This document shows, one piece after another, positions 1 through 12,700 of a stretch of 64,000 nt of DNA; within the stretch, counting starts at the first letter, position 1, and each line of letters starts with the position of its first letter. The position numbers were made by a program, and so were the translations under genes. Below the pieces are notes generated by a model. The model saw only the letters and a program-made list of their open reading frames with translations. It did not search any database and had not been told where the DNA came from. Source of the DNA: Salvia splendens (lineage: Eukaryota > Streptophyta > Magnoliopsida > Lamiales > Lamiaceae). The stretch spans positions 12,675,593 to 12,739,592 of the forward strand of contig NC_056045.1 in assembly GCF_004379255.2 (NCBI RefSeq). Reading direction: 5' to 3'.

Positions 1-273
1 GTTTCAAATTGCACGACCACAATTTTCTCTGATTGGACCCAACAACATTTTGTCTCGATTAGCAATTCCCTCTTCGATCCCACTGCAACAGAGACCACCA
101 AGTTCTCTGAGTTCACTCCTAATTACATGAAGCCATCACAACACACCTACCCTTCCTAAGGCAAGTAATAGTGTCTTTGTATACTTTGATGTAGTTGACT
201 TGATACTTTTTCTATTTTTACCTTGTTTTGACTGTATTTTTGAGAGCTAATCTACTCAAAACCCACAATGCAG

Positions 274-456
274 TCACTCAGTGGTGCTTTGCTATCAATA
301 CAATCTGCCTCATCGGATTTACCAAGGTCGTCTAAATCAACCTCAGCAAGTAAATTATCAGGTTTAACTATGCTACTCTCTCTCGCTGTGAGCTTTATGG
401 ATTACATTAACATTGGGACTGGTTTTACAACTATGAGAAGAGAAACTCCCGTAGAG
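274..456 (+). CDS. Putative exon (61 codons) of the left-edge gene remnant
   Basis: The segment follows ACAATGCAG and ends GTAGAG before GTGATT, giving acceptor and donor sites and a length of 183 nt (phase 0 to 0). It encodes a Ser/Leu-rich stretch containing LSGLTMLLSLAVSFMDYI. It joins in frame with the exon at 1016. I do not recognise the domain. Being open and in phase with the next exon is the only support. Confidence 0.35.
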
Positions 457-945
457 GTGATTGGATGTAGCTGTCTTATAAATTTTAAGTCTCTGTTTAC
501 ACGTTATCTTGATCCTTTCCCATGCTTTTACTCAGGATTTTCTTCCTTGTTATGAGTTAGCAATTACAAGTTCTATTAATAGCACATTTAACTTTATCCC
601 ACTAGTTAACTAAAATCTCACACTTCTGAATTCTTTCTCAATTCCCGGTTACTTTCTCGTTTTCCTTTTCCCCTTTTGTTTCTTTATTATTTGCTTTCGT
701 CCCTGTGACATATTTATTAATTAAGGTGTAGTGGGGCAATGGAGGTGTTCTGATTCTGGTTCAGACCGTCAAGAACTTAAAAGTTATCGTCTCTGAAAAT
801 ATTTCCTTATACATGGCTGCTATCTCCCACCTAAAATCTAAAGTTTTATCTATTATGAGTGCACTTTCCAATTAAGATAAGTTGATATGTCTTTAAATCT
901 TAGAGCTGCTGGTAAAGTTAGCACACCTTAAAATTTTTATGTGCT

Positions 946-1370
946 TGTAGTTGTGCTTGGTGTTGTTGTATGAACAGACCCTTAATTCTTTAAAGTATGA
1001 ATTTTTCTACTGCAGCTTTTGCAACACTGTGAAGCTGAAAGTGTATCATACCTGGATGAGGTGGCCAGCAACACAGCAACTCAGGATATGGCACACATTC
1101 TGTTGGACTCGAGGTATTGGTTTCTAAAATCAAAGCATCATGCAGTTTTTGTCATAACTGTAGAGAGATACATGTTCATTGCATTTATAATAGAAAAAGA
1201 TTTCCCAGACCCTTTAGATCTATTGTTACAATTACATTGAAAAAACAAGTTTTGTACTCTGAAAATAAACTGAATTATTTTCCAACTTGTGCTTGTGCTT
1301 GGTGTGGTTGTATAAACAGACCCTTAATTCTATAAAGTAAGTGTGATTTTTTCTGCTGCAGTTTTTGCTA
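946..1370 (+). repeat. Direct duplication of an intron 3' end
   Basis: About 80 bp at 946-1026 (TGTGCTTGGTGTTGTTGTAT ... CTGCAGCTTTTGC) recur with few changes at 1287-1367 (TGTGCTTGGTGTGGTTGTAT ... CTGCAGTTTTTGC). Both include the pyrimidine tract and the AG acceptor. The second copy is followed by a stop (GCTAATTAG) and no exon. Confidence 0.75.
1016..1113 (+). CDS. Putative exon with the CEAESVSYLDEVASN motif
   Basis: The exon follows a pyrimidine-rich tract ending TACTGCAG and stops before GTATTGG. It reads LLQHCEAESVSYLDEV and onward, ending in phase 2. The next exon at 1544 supplies the missing base. The motif recalls nodulin homeobox proteins. In the family I remember it is followed by a longer helical segment, which is absent here, so a skipped or lost exon is possible. 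Confidence 0.45.
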
Positions 1371-1543
1371 ATTAGTAATGCATAGCCGCAATTGGTCTAT
1401 AACATTGTTTGTAGTATTTACTGTACATTGAGCATTGCAATATCTGCACTTTGAGAAAGATTTTGCGTGCTATACATATGAACAGTTGTCATTTTATTCA
1501 TTTTGCCTTACTTGGTGCTATCATGGTCATTTGTTTTGTATAG

Positions 1544-1704
1544 GTTCCTGCATTGCGGAAAAAAGATTGGTAAAGATTCAAGACAGTTAAATGCTCCCTC
1601 CAATAACTCCCTCCAAGGCAAGTTACCAGAAGGGCAACTTGAGCTTAATACAAAGCTCTTGACAAGTGCCGTCTTATATGCTTCAAATTATCTGTCATTC
1701 ATCA
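1544..1704 (+). CDS. Putative exon with GKDSRQLNAP...GQLELN, truncated by satellite
   Basis: An acceptor TTTTGTATAG precedes GTTCCTGC. The frame continues from the exon ending at 1113 and stays open for about 53 codons through PEGQLELNTKLL. It then enters T/G-rich repeat DNA without a clear donor. The 3' part of the gene is therefore missing from this locus. Confidence 0.4.
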
Positions 1705-4700
1705 TGAAGTGTGTTTATAGGGTTTGTATTTTCTGTATGTATTTTGTGTAGTGCAGGCAGTGTGTAATGTTTTTTTGTATGTATGTGTAAGTGTGTGTAT
1801 TTGTGTAGTGCAAGCAGTGTGTATATTTTATGTATTTTGTGTATAGTGTATGTAGTGCAGTGTGTTTTATTGTGTGCGGACACTATGTGTATTTTGTGTA
1901 TAGTGTGTGAATTTTACGTGTAATGTATAATATGTTTAGGAATACTTTTTGTAGTGTATGTATACTTTATGTGAAGTGTGTGCAGTGCATGTATATTGTG
2001 TGTATAGTATACATTGAGTATATTTTGTGTTTTTTTTGTAGTGTGTTCAGTTTGTTTATTATGTACGAGTGTATATTTTGTGTAAAGTTCAAGTATGATG
2101 TACAATATATGTAGTGTGCATCTATGTTTGCAACGCATGTATTTTGTTTATACGTGCGTGTGCAGCGCATGGATTTTGTGTATAGTGTGTGTAGTATGTC
2201 TATAATATCTTGCGTGTGTATGGTCTGTATAGAATGTGTGTTATTTTGTGTAGTAAGCAACATGTGCGTTGTATGTATATTGTGCGTGGTATATATACTT
2301 TGTGTGCAATTTGAACTTTGTGTTATGATACATAGTATGTATATAGTATGTAATGTGTATGCATGGTGTGTTATTTTTTATTTAGTGCATAGTATGTTCA
2401 TTTTATGTAGATATAGTGTGTATGTGTTTTATTTTATTGTCTTTGTGTTTTTTTTGTACCGTGGTTAATGTTTGTAGTATATGCGACGTATTTATAAATT
2501 GTGTATTTATAGTGTATAAAGTGTATTTTGTCTATATATTGTGTGTAAAGTGTGTTATTTTCATTTGTGTGTGTTTATTTTGTGAATTGCGTACTAGTGT
2601 GTATTTTGTGTGTAATGCGTGTGGTATGTGCAATCCATTTAGCGTGTAGTGTATTTTATTTATATTGTGTTTATGTATTTTATCGTCCATTTAATGTGTA
2701 GTGTATTTTATTTATACTATGTTTAATGTTTATAATATGTGGTATGTATGTATAAATATAGAATTTTATATGTACATTTGTTGTATAGTGTATATAAATA
2801 TGTGCAGCATATGTATACTAAGTGGTGTTTCTATAATGTTTGTATTCTCTGTATTTATTTTGTGTATAGTGTGTGTAGTGATTGTTTAATATGTATGTGT
2901 ATAAAGTGTGCGTATTTGAGTGTTGTATATACTTTGTACTTTGTGTCAATGTATTGTATGCATATGTAGTGTGTTTTGTTGTGTGCGGGCACTATGTGTA
3001 TTTTGTGTATAGTGTGTGAATTTTACGTGCAGTGTATTTTGTGTATAGTGTGTGAATTTTACGTGTAATGTATAATATGTTTAGGAATACTTTTTGTAGT
3101 GTATGTATACTTTGTGTGAAGTGTGTGCAGGGCATGTATATTGTGTGTATAGTATACATTGAGTATATTTTGAGTTTTTTTTGTAGTGTGTTCAGTTTGT
3201 TTATTATGTACGAGTGTATATTTTGTGTATAGTTCAAGTATGATGTAGTGTGCATCTATGTTTGCAATGCATGTATTTTGTTTATACGTGCGTGTGCAGC
3301 GCATGGATTTTGTGTATAGTGTGTGTAGTATGTCTATAATATCTTGCGTGTGTATTGTCTGTATAGAATGTGTGTTATTTTGTGTAGTAAGCAACATGTG
3401 CGTTGTATGTATATTGTGTGTGGTATATATACTTTGTGTGCAATTTGAACTTTGTGTTATGATACATAGTATGTATATAGTATGTAATGTGTATGAAGGG
3501 TGTGTTATTTTTTATTTAGTGCATAGTATGTTCATTTATGTAGATATAATGTGTATGTGTTTTATTTATATTGTCTTTGTGTTTTTTTTGTACCGTGGTT
3601 AATGTTTGTAGTATATGCGACGTATTTATAAATTGTGTATTTATAGTGTATAAAGTGTATTTTGTCTATATATTGTGGGTAAAGTGTGTTATTTTCTTTT
3701 GTGTGTGTTTATTTTGTGAATTGCGTACTAGTGTGTATTTTGTGTATAATCCGTGTGGTATGAGCAATCCATTTAGCGTGTAGTGTATTTTATTTATATT
3801 GTGTTTATGTATTTTATCGTCCATTTAATGTGTAGTGTATTTTATTTATACTATGTTTAATGTTTATAATATGTGGTATGTATGTATAAATATAGAATTT
3901 TATATGTACATTTGTTGTATAGTGTATATAAATATGTGCAGCATATGTATACTAAGTGGTGTTTCTATAATGTTTGTATTCTCTGTATTTTATTTTGTGT
4001 ATAGTGTGTGTAGTGATTGTTTAATATGTATGTGTATAAAGTGTGCGTATTTGAGTGTTGTATATACTTTGTACTTTGTGTCAATGTATTGTATGTATAT
4101 GTAGTGTGTTTTGTTGTGTGCGGACACTATGTGTATTTTGTGTATAGTGTGTGAATTTTACGTGCAGTGTATTTTGTGTATAGTGTGTGAATTTTACGTG
4201 TAATGTATAATTTGTTTAGGAATACTTTTTGTAGTGTATGTATACTTTGTGTGAAGTGTGTGCAGGGCATGTATATTGTGTGTATAGTATACATTGAGTA
4301 TATTTTGAGTTTTTTTTGTAGTGTGTTCAGTTTGTTTATTATGTACGAGTGTATATTTTGTGTATAGTTCAAGTATGATGTAGTGTGCATCTATGTTTGC
4401 AATGCATGTATTTTGTTTATACGTGCGTGTGCAGCGCATGGATTTTGTGTATAGTGTGTGTAGTATGTCTATAATATCTTGCGTGTGTATTGTCTGTATA
4501 GAATGTGTGTTATTTTGTGTAGTAAGCAACATGTGCGTTGTATGTATATTGTGTGTGGTATATATACTTTGTGTGCAATTTGAACTTTGTGTTATGATAC
4601 ATAGTATGTATATAGTATGTAATGTGTATGAAGGGTGTGTTATTTTTTATTTAGTGCATAGTATGTTCATTTATGTAGATATAGTGTGTATGTGTTTTAT

Positions 4701-7700
4701 TTATATTGTCTTTGTGTTTTTTTTGTACCGTGGTTAATGTTTGTAGTATATGCGACGTATTTATAAATTGTGTATTTATAGTGTATAAAGTGTATTTTGT
4801 CTATATATTGTGTGTAAAGTGTCTTGTTTTCTTTTGTGTGTGTTTATTTTGTGAATTGCGTACTAGTGTGTATTTTGTGTATAATGCGTGTGGTATGAGC
4901 AATCCATTTAGCGTGTAGTGTATTTTATTTATATTGTGTTTATGTATTTTATCGTCCATTTAATGGGTAGTGTATTTTATTTATACTATGTTTAATGTTT
5001 ATAATACGTGGTATGTATGTATAAATATAGAATTTTATATGTACATTTGTTGTATAGTGTATATAAATATGTGCAGCATATGTATACTAAGTGGTGTTTC
5101 TATAATGTTTGTATTCTCTGTATTTTATTTTGTGTATAGTGTGTGTAGTGATTGTTTAATATGTATGTGTATAAAGTGTGCGTATTTGAGTGTTGTATAT
5201 ACTTTGTACTTTGTGTCAATGTATTGTATGTATATGTAGTGTGTTTTGTTGTGTGCGGACACTATGTGTATTTTGTGTATAGTGTGTGAATTTTACGTGC
5301 AGTGTATTTTGTGTATAGTGTGTGAATTTTACGTGTAATGTATAATTTGTTTAGGAATACTTTTTGTAGTGTATGTATACTTTGTGTGAAGTGTGTGCAG
5401 GGCATGTATATTGTGTGTATAGTATACATTGAGTATATTTTGAGTTTTTTTTGTAGTGTGTTCAGTTTGTTTATTATGTACGAGTGTATATTTTGTGTAT
5501 AGTTCAAGTATGATGTAGTGTGCATCTATGTTTGCAATGCATGTATTTTGTTTATACGTGCGTGTGCAGCGCATGGATTTTGTGTATAGTGTGTGTAGTA
5601 TGTCTATAATATCTTGCGTGTGTATTGTCTGTATAGAATGTGTGTTATTTTGTGTAGTAAGCAACATGTGCGTTGTATGTATATTGTGTGTGGTATATAT
5701 ACTTTGTGTGCAATTTGAACTTTGTGTTATGATACATAGTATGTATATAGTATGTAATGTGTATGAAGGGTGTGTTATTTTTTATTTAGTGCATAGTATG
5801 TTCATTTATGTAGATATAGTGTGTATGTGTTTTATTTATATTGTCTTTGTGTTTTTTTTGTACCGTGGTTAATGTTTGTAGTATATGCGACGTATTTATA
5901 AATTGTGTATTTATAGTGTATAAAGTGTATTTTGTCTATATATTGTGGGTAAAGTGTGTTATTTTCTTTTGTGTGTGTTTATTTTGTGAATTGCGTACTA
6001 GTGTGTATTTTGTGTATAATCCGTGTGGTATGAGCAATCCATTTAGCGTGTAGTGTATTTTATTTATATTGTGTTTATGTATTTTATCGTCCATTTAATG
6101 TGTAGTGTATTTTATTTATACTATGTTTAATGTTTATAATATGTGGTATGTATGTATAAATATAGAATTTTATATGTACATTTGTTGTATAGTGTATATA
6201 AATATGTGCAGCATATGTATACTAAGTGGTGTTTCTATAATGTTTGTATTCTCTGTATTTTATTTTGTGTATAGTGTGTGTAGTGATTGTTTAATATGTA
6301 TGTGTATAAAGTGTGCGTATTTGAGTGTTGTATATACTTTGTACTTTGTGTCAATGTATTGTATGTATATGTAGTGTGTTTTGTTGTGTGCGGACACTAT
6401 GTGTATTTTGTGTATAGTGTGTGAATTTTACGTGCAGTGTATTTTGTGTATAGTGTGTGAATTTTACGTGTAATGTATAATTTGTTTAGGAATACTTTTT
6501 GTAGTGTATGTATACTTTGTGTGAAGTGTGTGCAGGGCATGTATATTGTGTGTATAGTATACATTGAGTATATTTTGAGTTTTTTTTGTAGTGTGTTCAG
6601 TTTGTTTATTATGTACGAGTGTATATTTTGTGTATAGTTCAAGTATGATGTAGTGTGCATCTATGTTTGCAATGCATGTATTTTGTTTATACGTGCGTGT
6701 GCAGCGCATGGATTTTGTGTATAGTGTGTGTAGTATGTCTATAATATCTTGCGTGTGTATTGTCTGTATAGAATGTGTGTTATTTTGTGTAGTAAGCAAC
6801 ATGTGCGTTGTATGTATATTGTGTGTGGTATATATACTTTGTGTGCAATTTGAACTTTGTGTTATGATACATAGTATGTATATAGTATGTAATGTGTATG
6901 AAGGGTGTGTTATTTTTTATTTAGTGCATAGTATGTTCATTTATGTAGATATAGTGTGTATGTGTTTTATTTATATTGTCTTTGTGTTTTTTTTGTACCG
7001 TGGTTAATGTTTGTAGTATATGCGACGTATTTATAAATTGTGTATTTATAGTGTATAAAGTGTATTTTGTCTATATATTGTGGGTAAAGTGTGTTATTTT
7101 CTTTTGTGTGTGTTTATTTTGTGAATTGCGTACTAGTGTGTATTTTGTGTATAATCCGTGTGGTATGAGCAATCCATTTAGCGTGTAGTGTATTTTATTT
7201 ATATTGTGTTTATGTATTTTATCGTCCATTTAATGTGTAGTGTATTTTATTTATACTATGTTTAATATTTATAATATGTGGTATGTATGTATAAATATAG
7301 AATTTTATATGTACATTTGTTGTATAGTGTATATAAATATGTGCAGCATATGTATACTAAGTGGTGTTTCTATAATGTTTGTATTCTCTGTATTTATTTT
7401 GTGTATAGTGTGTGTAGTGATTGTTTAATATGTATGTGTATAAAGTGTGCGTATTTGAGTGTTGTATATACTTTGTACTTTGTGTCAATGTATTGTATGT
7501 ATATGTAGTGTGTTTTGTTGTGTGCAGACACTATGTGTATTTTGTGTATAGTGTGTGAATTTTACGTGCAGTGTATTTTGTGTATAGTGTGTGAATTTTA
7601 CGTGTAATGTATAATTTGTTTAGGAATACTTTTTGTAGTGTATGTATACTTTGTGTGAAGTGTGTGCAGGGCATGTATATTGTGTGTATAGTATACATTG

Positions 7701-8857
7701 ATTATATTTTGTGTTTTTTTTGTAGTGTGTTCAGTTTGTTTATTATGTACGAGTGTATATTTTGTGTATAGTTCAAGTATGATGTAGTGTGCATCTATGT
7801 TTGCAACGCATGTATTTTGTTTATACGTGTGTGTGCAGCGTATGGATTTTGTGTATAGTGTGTGTTGTATGTCTATAATATCTTGCGAGTGTATTGTCTG
7901 TATAGAATGTGTGTTATTTTGTGTAGTAAGCAACATGTGCGTTGTATGTATATTGTGCATGGTATATATACTTTGTGTGCAATTTGAACTTTGTGTTATG
8001 ATACATAATATATATATAGTATGTAATGTATACATACTATGTAATGTGTATGAAGGGTGTGTTATTTTTTATTTAGTGCATAGTATGTTCATTTTATGTA
8101 GATATAGTGTGTATGTGTTTTATTTATATTGTCTTTGTGTTTTTTTTGTACCGTGGTTAATGTTTGTAGTATATGCGACGTATTTATAAATTGTGTTTTG
8201 TCCATATATTGTGTGTAAAGTGTGTTATTTTCTTTTGTGTGTGTTTATTTTGTGAATTCCGTACTAGTGTGTATTTTGTGTATAATGCGTGTGGTATGTG
8301 CAATCCATTTAGCGTGCAGTGTATTTTATTATATTGTGTTTATGTATTTTATCGTCCATTTAATGTGTAGTGTATTTTATTTATACTATGTTTAATGTTT
8401 ATAATATGTGGTATGTATGTATAAATATAGAATTTTCTATTAAAATTTGTTGTATAGTGTATATAAATATGTGCAGCATATGTATACTAAGTGGTGTTTG
8501 TATAATGTTTGTATTCTTTGTATTTATTTTGTGTATAGTGTGTGTAGTGATTGTTTAATATGTATATGTATAAAGTATGCGTATTTGAGTGTTGTATATA
8601 CTTTGTATTGTGTCAATGTATTGTATGTATATGTAGTGTGTTTTGTTGTGTGCGGACACTATGTGTATTTTGTGTATAGTGTGTGAATTTTACGTGTAAT
8701 GTATAATATGTTTAGGAATACTTTTTGTAGTGTATGTATACTTTGTGTGAAGTGTGTGCAGGGCATGTATATTGTGTGTATAGTATACATTGAGTGTATA
8801 TTTTGTGTATAGTTCAAGTATGATGTACAATATATGTAGTGTGCATCTATGTTTGCA
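1705..8857. repeat. T/G-rich satellite with ~1135-bp higher-order repeat
   Basis: The sequence is a degenerate array of GTGTATTTTGTGTATAGTG-like motifs, T/G-rich on the plus strand and A/C-rich on the minus strand. The landmark CACTATGTGTATTTTG occurs at about 1881, 2990, 4125, 5260, 6395, 7529 and 8657. The spacings are 1109, 1135, 1135, 1135, 1134 and 1128. The central units are almost identical and the outer ones are more diverged and carry indels, the usual pattern for unequal exchange. Most units contain an internal ~34-bp tandem doubling of GTATTTTGTGTATAGTGTG. Low-complexity open frames recur in each unit on both strands and are not believable genes. No gene is seen in this stretch. 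Confidence 0.93.
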
Positions 8858-8861
8858 ATAT

Positions 8862-10440
8862 TAATCTTTTTGGAAGTAGAAGGTTCCTCAAGAATTAAGT
8901 CTTTTAACTTATTAAGATATTATCCCTTGTTTCAGTGTTAGGAATTTGATGGACGAGATCAAGAATAGCTTCTTTATTTTCTTTGGAAATGACATTGATG
9001 CAAATTTTGCAAATAACCTTTTCATTTTCAACACTATTATGATAATTACTACTTTCAGAAATGTTTTGAATTTCTTCAATTTCTGACTCATTTTCTGAGT
9101 TTGAGGAATTATTTTTTTCTCTTAACATGTTATTAATTTGTTTACTTAATAACCTGATGTTTTTCTTCTTTTTCTTCCAACATTGGTCTTTAGTGTGACT
9201 CGATTTTTTGCAGTACCTACATTTTATTTCATTTCTATCTTTATTATTAGTTGGTTTAAATTTTCTTATAGGCTTTGTTCTTCTAAAATTACCTTGAGGT
9301 GGTTTGTAATTATTTTGCCTTTGCGATTCTTTTTTAATTTTTTTAATTTTCCTTTTGATCTTAGAAGAAGGAGCTTCAATTTTTTTGATCCCGAACATTT
9401 CACAGAAACATCCTAATTCATTTTTCTCCTTTTGCTTGTCTTTTCTAAATTTGTTCTGTATTTTTATTTCCATACAAAGAGCTAGCCCTTCTTTTTTTGA
9501 CAAAAGCAAATAATTGGCCAAACGTTATATTTTCGAAAGGGATGTTTTCAGAGTTAATATCATTTTTGAGTTTTTGTATTATTCTTTCGCTAAAAAGTTT
9601 AGGTAATCCTGCTATGAATCTTTCTTTCCAAAAGGCTTGGTTACAATCACTTCTCTTGAGGACATGAGTTAAAAAGACATCTTTGTACCATCTGTAATCA
9701 GATAAGGAAGGACACCTAAGGTTGTTTAAAACCATAGAAGAGCTATTATACTCTTCCCTAGGATTTCCTACAAAATACATTGAAATGGTGACAACAAGAA
9801 AGTCACAAGCATCGCTTGCTTCTTGTATATCTCCATCTTGATCTTCAATATTAACAACATGATTAAGTATTTCTTCTTTGCTTTCCAAACTTAAAGCGTT
9901 ATCCCACCAATTTTTAAGTTGACCTGTAAAGCCATTAACAAGGAGGACACAAGCTTCTTTTTCAGAAATACCTGCATATCTATACGCCATCTTTGTCATT
10001 CCCATTTCTTGTAAAGTATTAAGAATTTCATATTCAGGTTTTCCATCAATATTCCACTCAGTAATTGAAGTTCCGTCATAACTGGATTTATGAAATTGAC
10101 CTCTTTTTTCGTAGAGTAGGTCTGCCAGCGAAGGTCTATTATAATAAGGTTTACTGCTGTTAAATTTTTTCCCTTTGAAAATTTTATTTATTTTGAGAGG
10201 GGAGTTATTAGAATCTTTGAAAATATCTTCTAATTTTTCAACAAAATTATCTTCCTTTTCAGATGAAGAGTAACTCGATTGCTCAGTACTCGACTCATGG
10301 CTTTTATGAATAACATTTGTAGTTGACTTACTTGATTCACCAAGGCTTTCAGAGAGTTTTTTAAGAATGTTCTCTGTTTTTGAATTAAAAGAAATATTCT
10401 TATTTTTTAAAATTTCATTACTTTTGAAAAAAGGTTTGTA
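8862..10440 (-). pseudogene. EPRV coat-protein region with CCHC knuckle, frameshifted
   Basis: Two overlapping frames (9445-10005 and 8904-9521) carry the gag-like coat domain: FTGQLKNWWDNALSL, CPSLSDYRWYKDVF, FWKERFIAGLPKLF. A basic stretch and a CX2CX4HX4C knuckle (CRYCKKSSHTKDQC, near 9180-9222) follow. The knuckle would bind viral RNA during packaging. The frame slips in a T-run near 9491-9497. The upstream part (10006-10440) reads on in a frame shifted from the movement-protein frame. The 3' end stops at the satellite junction. Confidence 0.85.
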
Positions 10441-12203
10441 AGTATCATTAAGGATACTTTGTCTGTTAGCAGGAAGTTATTTGAAGAAATAGTATCTAAT
10501 TGATTTGCAATAGTATGAAGAATCTGGTTTGCATAATTATTTTGTTGAATGATTTTTCGGAATTCTCTATTTTCTTTAGGGTCATTCACTTTAGTTCGTT
10601 TGAAAGGGTCAACAATAATTTCTCCTTTGGAAGTTTGTACTTTTAAGGATTGAAGAGGGGGATGAATTGCTGTAAAAATATCATTATTTTCAGAAGAACA
10701 CCATTTTCTCATAAGGTTTGAGCCGACATTAATAGCCGGTTTTTTAAAACAATTATACCATCCTTCTGAGGATAGGTATATTGCAATGAAATCATAGAAA
10801 AGGATATTTGTTTTAATTCTTATCATTTCTTTCATCCATTCATCTTTTATTTTATTTTTAACTTTAATGTATAACTTATTGAACCATTTTTCTTTTTCTT
10901 TATAGAAAGGATTATTTAATTCTTCGTTTAAATAAGCCATATCAGGTTTAAATTCTTCATTAAAAGTTATGACCATAGTACTTCTAGTAGGTGAGTAAGG
11001 GTCACCGATATTTTCTTCGACAGTTAAATTTGGTTGAGGTATGGGGGTTTTGAAAGTCCAATTTCTTTCCGAAGTGCTTGGCATATTAGAATAGGAGGCT
11101 CTACTACTTTCATAGATAAAACTCCTGCTATTTCTGGAGTTTGAGAAAGAATTTGTTCTATCAAATTTGACTATTACAGTTCCATCAGGTTCTTCAATGA
11201 TTTCTGATGGTTCAGTTTTCTCTAAGTTTCTAGGGGCTTGTGGTTCTTTTATGATAAACTCACTAGGAATTGTAATGTCATTCCATTTAAGTCTCTTAGG
11301 AGTATAAGTGGTAGGTTGTTCTGCATCAACCTGTAAGAGGATGGTATTTCCTTTTGAGAAAGGATTCCTACTGAATTTAGGATTTAAGTTTGAAGACATA
11401 AGTCTAAGATTGACCCTAAACATGATTGCAAAATTTTTACATTCATGAAATTCATCTCCTTGTATTTGAAGACATGGGATCTGTAAGGTCTACAGAGAAA
11501 TTAGGAGAACAATTAAAGTATATAGGACCATTACATTCATGAAATTCATCTACTTGTAAGAGAATAGTTTCTCCTTTCACAAAACGGTTCTTACTAAATT
11601 TAGGGTTCAAATTTGAAGACATAAGCCTAAGGTAGACTCTGAACATGACAACAAAATTTTTGCAATTATGAAACTCATTTCCCTGTATCTGAATGTCAAG
11701 CACAAGGGATTCTAAAATCATAGGGTTTGTCAGATCAACAGAAAAGTTCGGGGAGCAGTTGAAGTATATTGGGCCATTACAAATATTAGTTTGGACTATG
11801 GCTAATAAGATAGAAGTTTGATATTTCTTAAGTCTTTTGTCTCTCAAAGCTAGGTAAATGGGTGTGTCGACTCCTATATGGACTAAAGGTTTGACAACAA
11901 TTTGGGCTAGACCAAAATGGGCATACCTATGGCCTTTTTCTATATATTTTTTATAGAATCTTTATTGAGGAGAGGAAAGCTTTCTGACTTGCGCAAGATA
12001 CTTCTAGTTTCTTCATGAGTTCTTATAGAAAAGGCAGTCCTAAAATCTATAAGACCTATTTTATAAAAATTTTCAACCTTTTCTTTAGGGATACTCCAAT
12101 CTGAGTAATTAATGGGTGCATGAATCTCATTACTTGAAACAATATTTTTATCATATTTCTTTTCAGTTTTGGGTCTTAACAGATTTACCAATTTACTGGC
12201 CAT
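10407..12203 (-). pseudogene. EPRV movement protein (30K superfamily), broken
   Basis: The ATG at 12203 starts MASKLVNLLRP. The N-terminal part reaches FDFRTAFSIRTHEETRS and stops at 11940 after a length change in an A-run. The core (VHIGVDTPIYLALRDKR, about 11820-11870) resembles the 30K movement-protein domain that widens plasmodesmata. Between about 11400 and 11620 a stretch beginning near NGPIYFNCSPNFSVDLT is present twice, and the two copies differ in sequence. Downstream (10407-11423) the frame is long and open but ends in another frameshift near 10430. Confidence 0.85.
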
Positions 12204-12700
12204 GGACAAACAGAGGGATAATGGTTTAAAAAGGATCTGTTTTAGTAGAAAGAAGCTGATCGCAGGGGAACACTATACGTGGAACACCGAAATTCAAGGC
12301 TTACCAACCGATTTACAAGTTTACCAATCCTGAATTCCAACGCTTCTTTTACTAGATTCAGATCTAAAATAGTCCTCTTCTATTCTGCTTTAAGTAACAT
12401 GACAAGTAAACATAGAAAACCGGTGAATATACAGTACCGCCATCGAAATGGCTCTGATACCAATTTGAATCCCAGATTAATTATTCCGTTATTTGAATAA
12501 GAAATATGAATGAAGAGGTATGATGACAGGTAAATAACGTATGGAAAATCCACCGAGATCATCCTGCAGCTGGGCAAGTATATCAAAATGGTTTCCACAA
12601 CATTGAAATCCAATGAAAAATCCACCGAGATCATCTTGCAGCTAGGCAAGTATATCAAAATGGTCTCCACTTGGATTGTGTACTGATTAAGCATGATAAA
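12204..12700 (-). promoter_or_regulatory. EPRV leader with tRNA-iMet primer-binding site
   Basis: The region between promoter and movement-protein ATG holds TGGTATCAGAGCC on the minus strand (plus 12450-12462). This is the usual plant initiator tRNA-Met primer site used to start minus-strand DNA synthesis. A conserved stretch around 12270-12310 (CACTATACGTGGAACACC on the plus strand) recurs in the other copies. No long open frame is present. Confidence 0.85.
12541..12670 (-). repeat. 72-bp tandem duplication in the viral leader
   Basis: ATCCACCGAGATCATC with the following CTGGGCAAGTATATCAAAAT occurs at 12548 and again at 12620, 72 bp apart, with a few substitutions. Fragment B carries the same doubling (15619 and 15691), so it existed before these two copies separated. 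Confidence 0.8.

Larger units (their letters stand above)
1..1704 (+). pseudogene. Multi-exon host gene remnant, possibly nodulin-homeobox (NDX)-like
   Basis: Three segments (274-456, 1016-1113, 1544-1704) have plausible AG/GT splice borders and compatible phases, so one reading frame runs across two introns. Their products include SVSYLDEVASN, then GKDSRQLNAP and PEGQLELN. From memory this resembles the part of plant nodulin homeobox proteins reading 'CEAES.SYLDEVAS...' followed by a 'G.LQLNAMRLADIF' type segment. I could not align it. The first exon does not match what I recall upstream in that family. The reading frame runs into satellite near 1705, so the gene is truncated. Positions 1-165 are open in two frames and may be a further exon. 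The rest is AT-rich intron-like sequence. Confidence 0.4.

Noticed and set aside
1914..8686. Repeated 60-145 codon open frames on both strands of the T/G satellite
   Set aside because: They are low-complexity Cys/Val/Tyr or His/Thr strings that recur only because the 1135-bp unit repeats. They have no domain and overlap on both strands.
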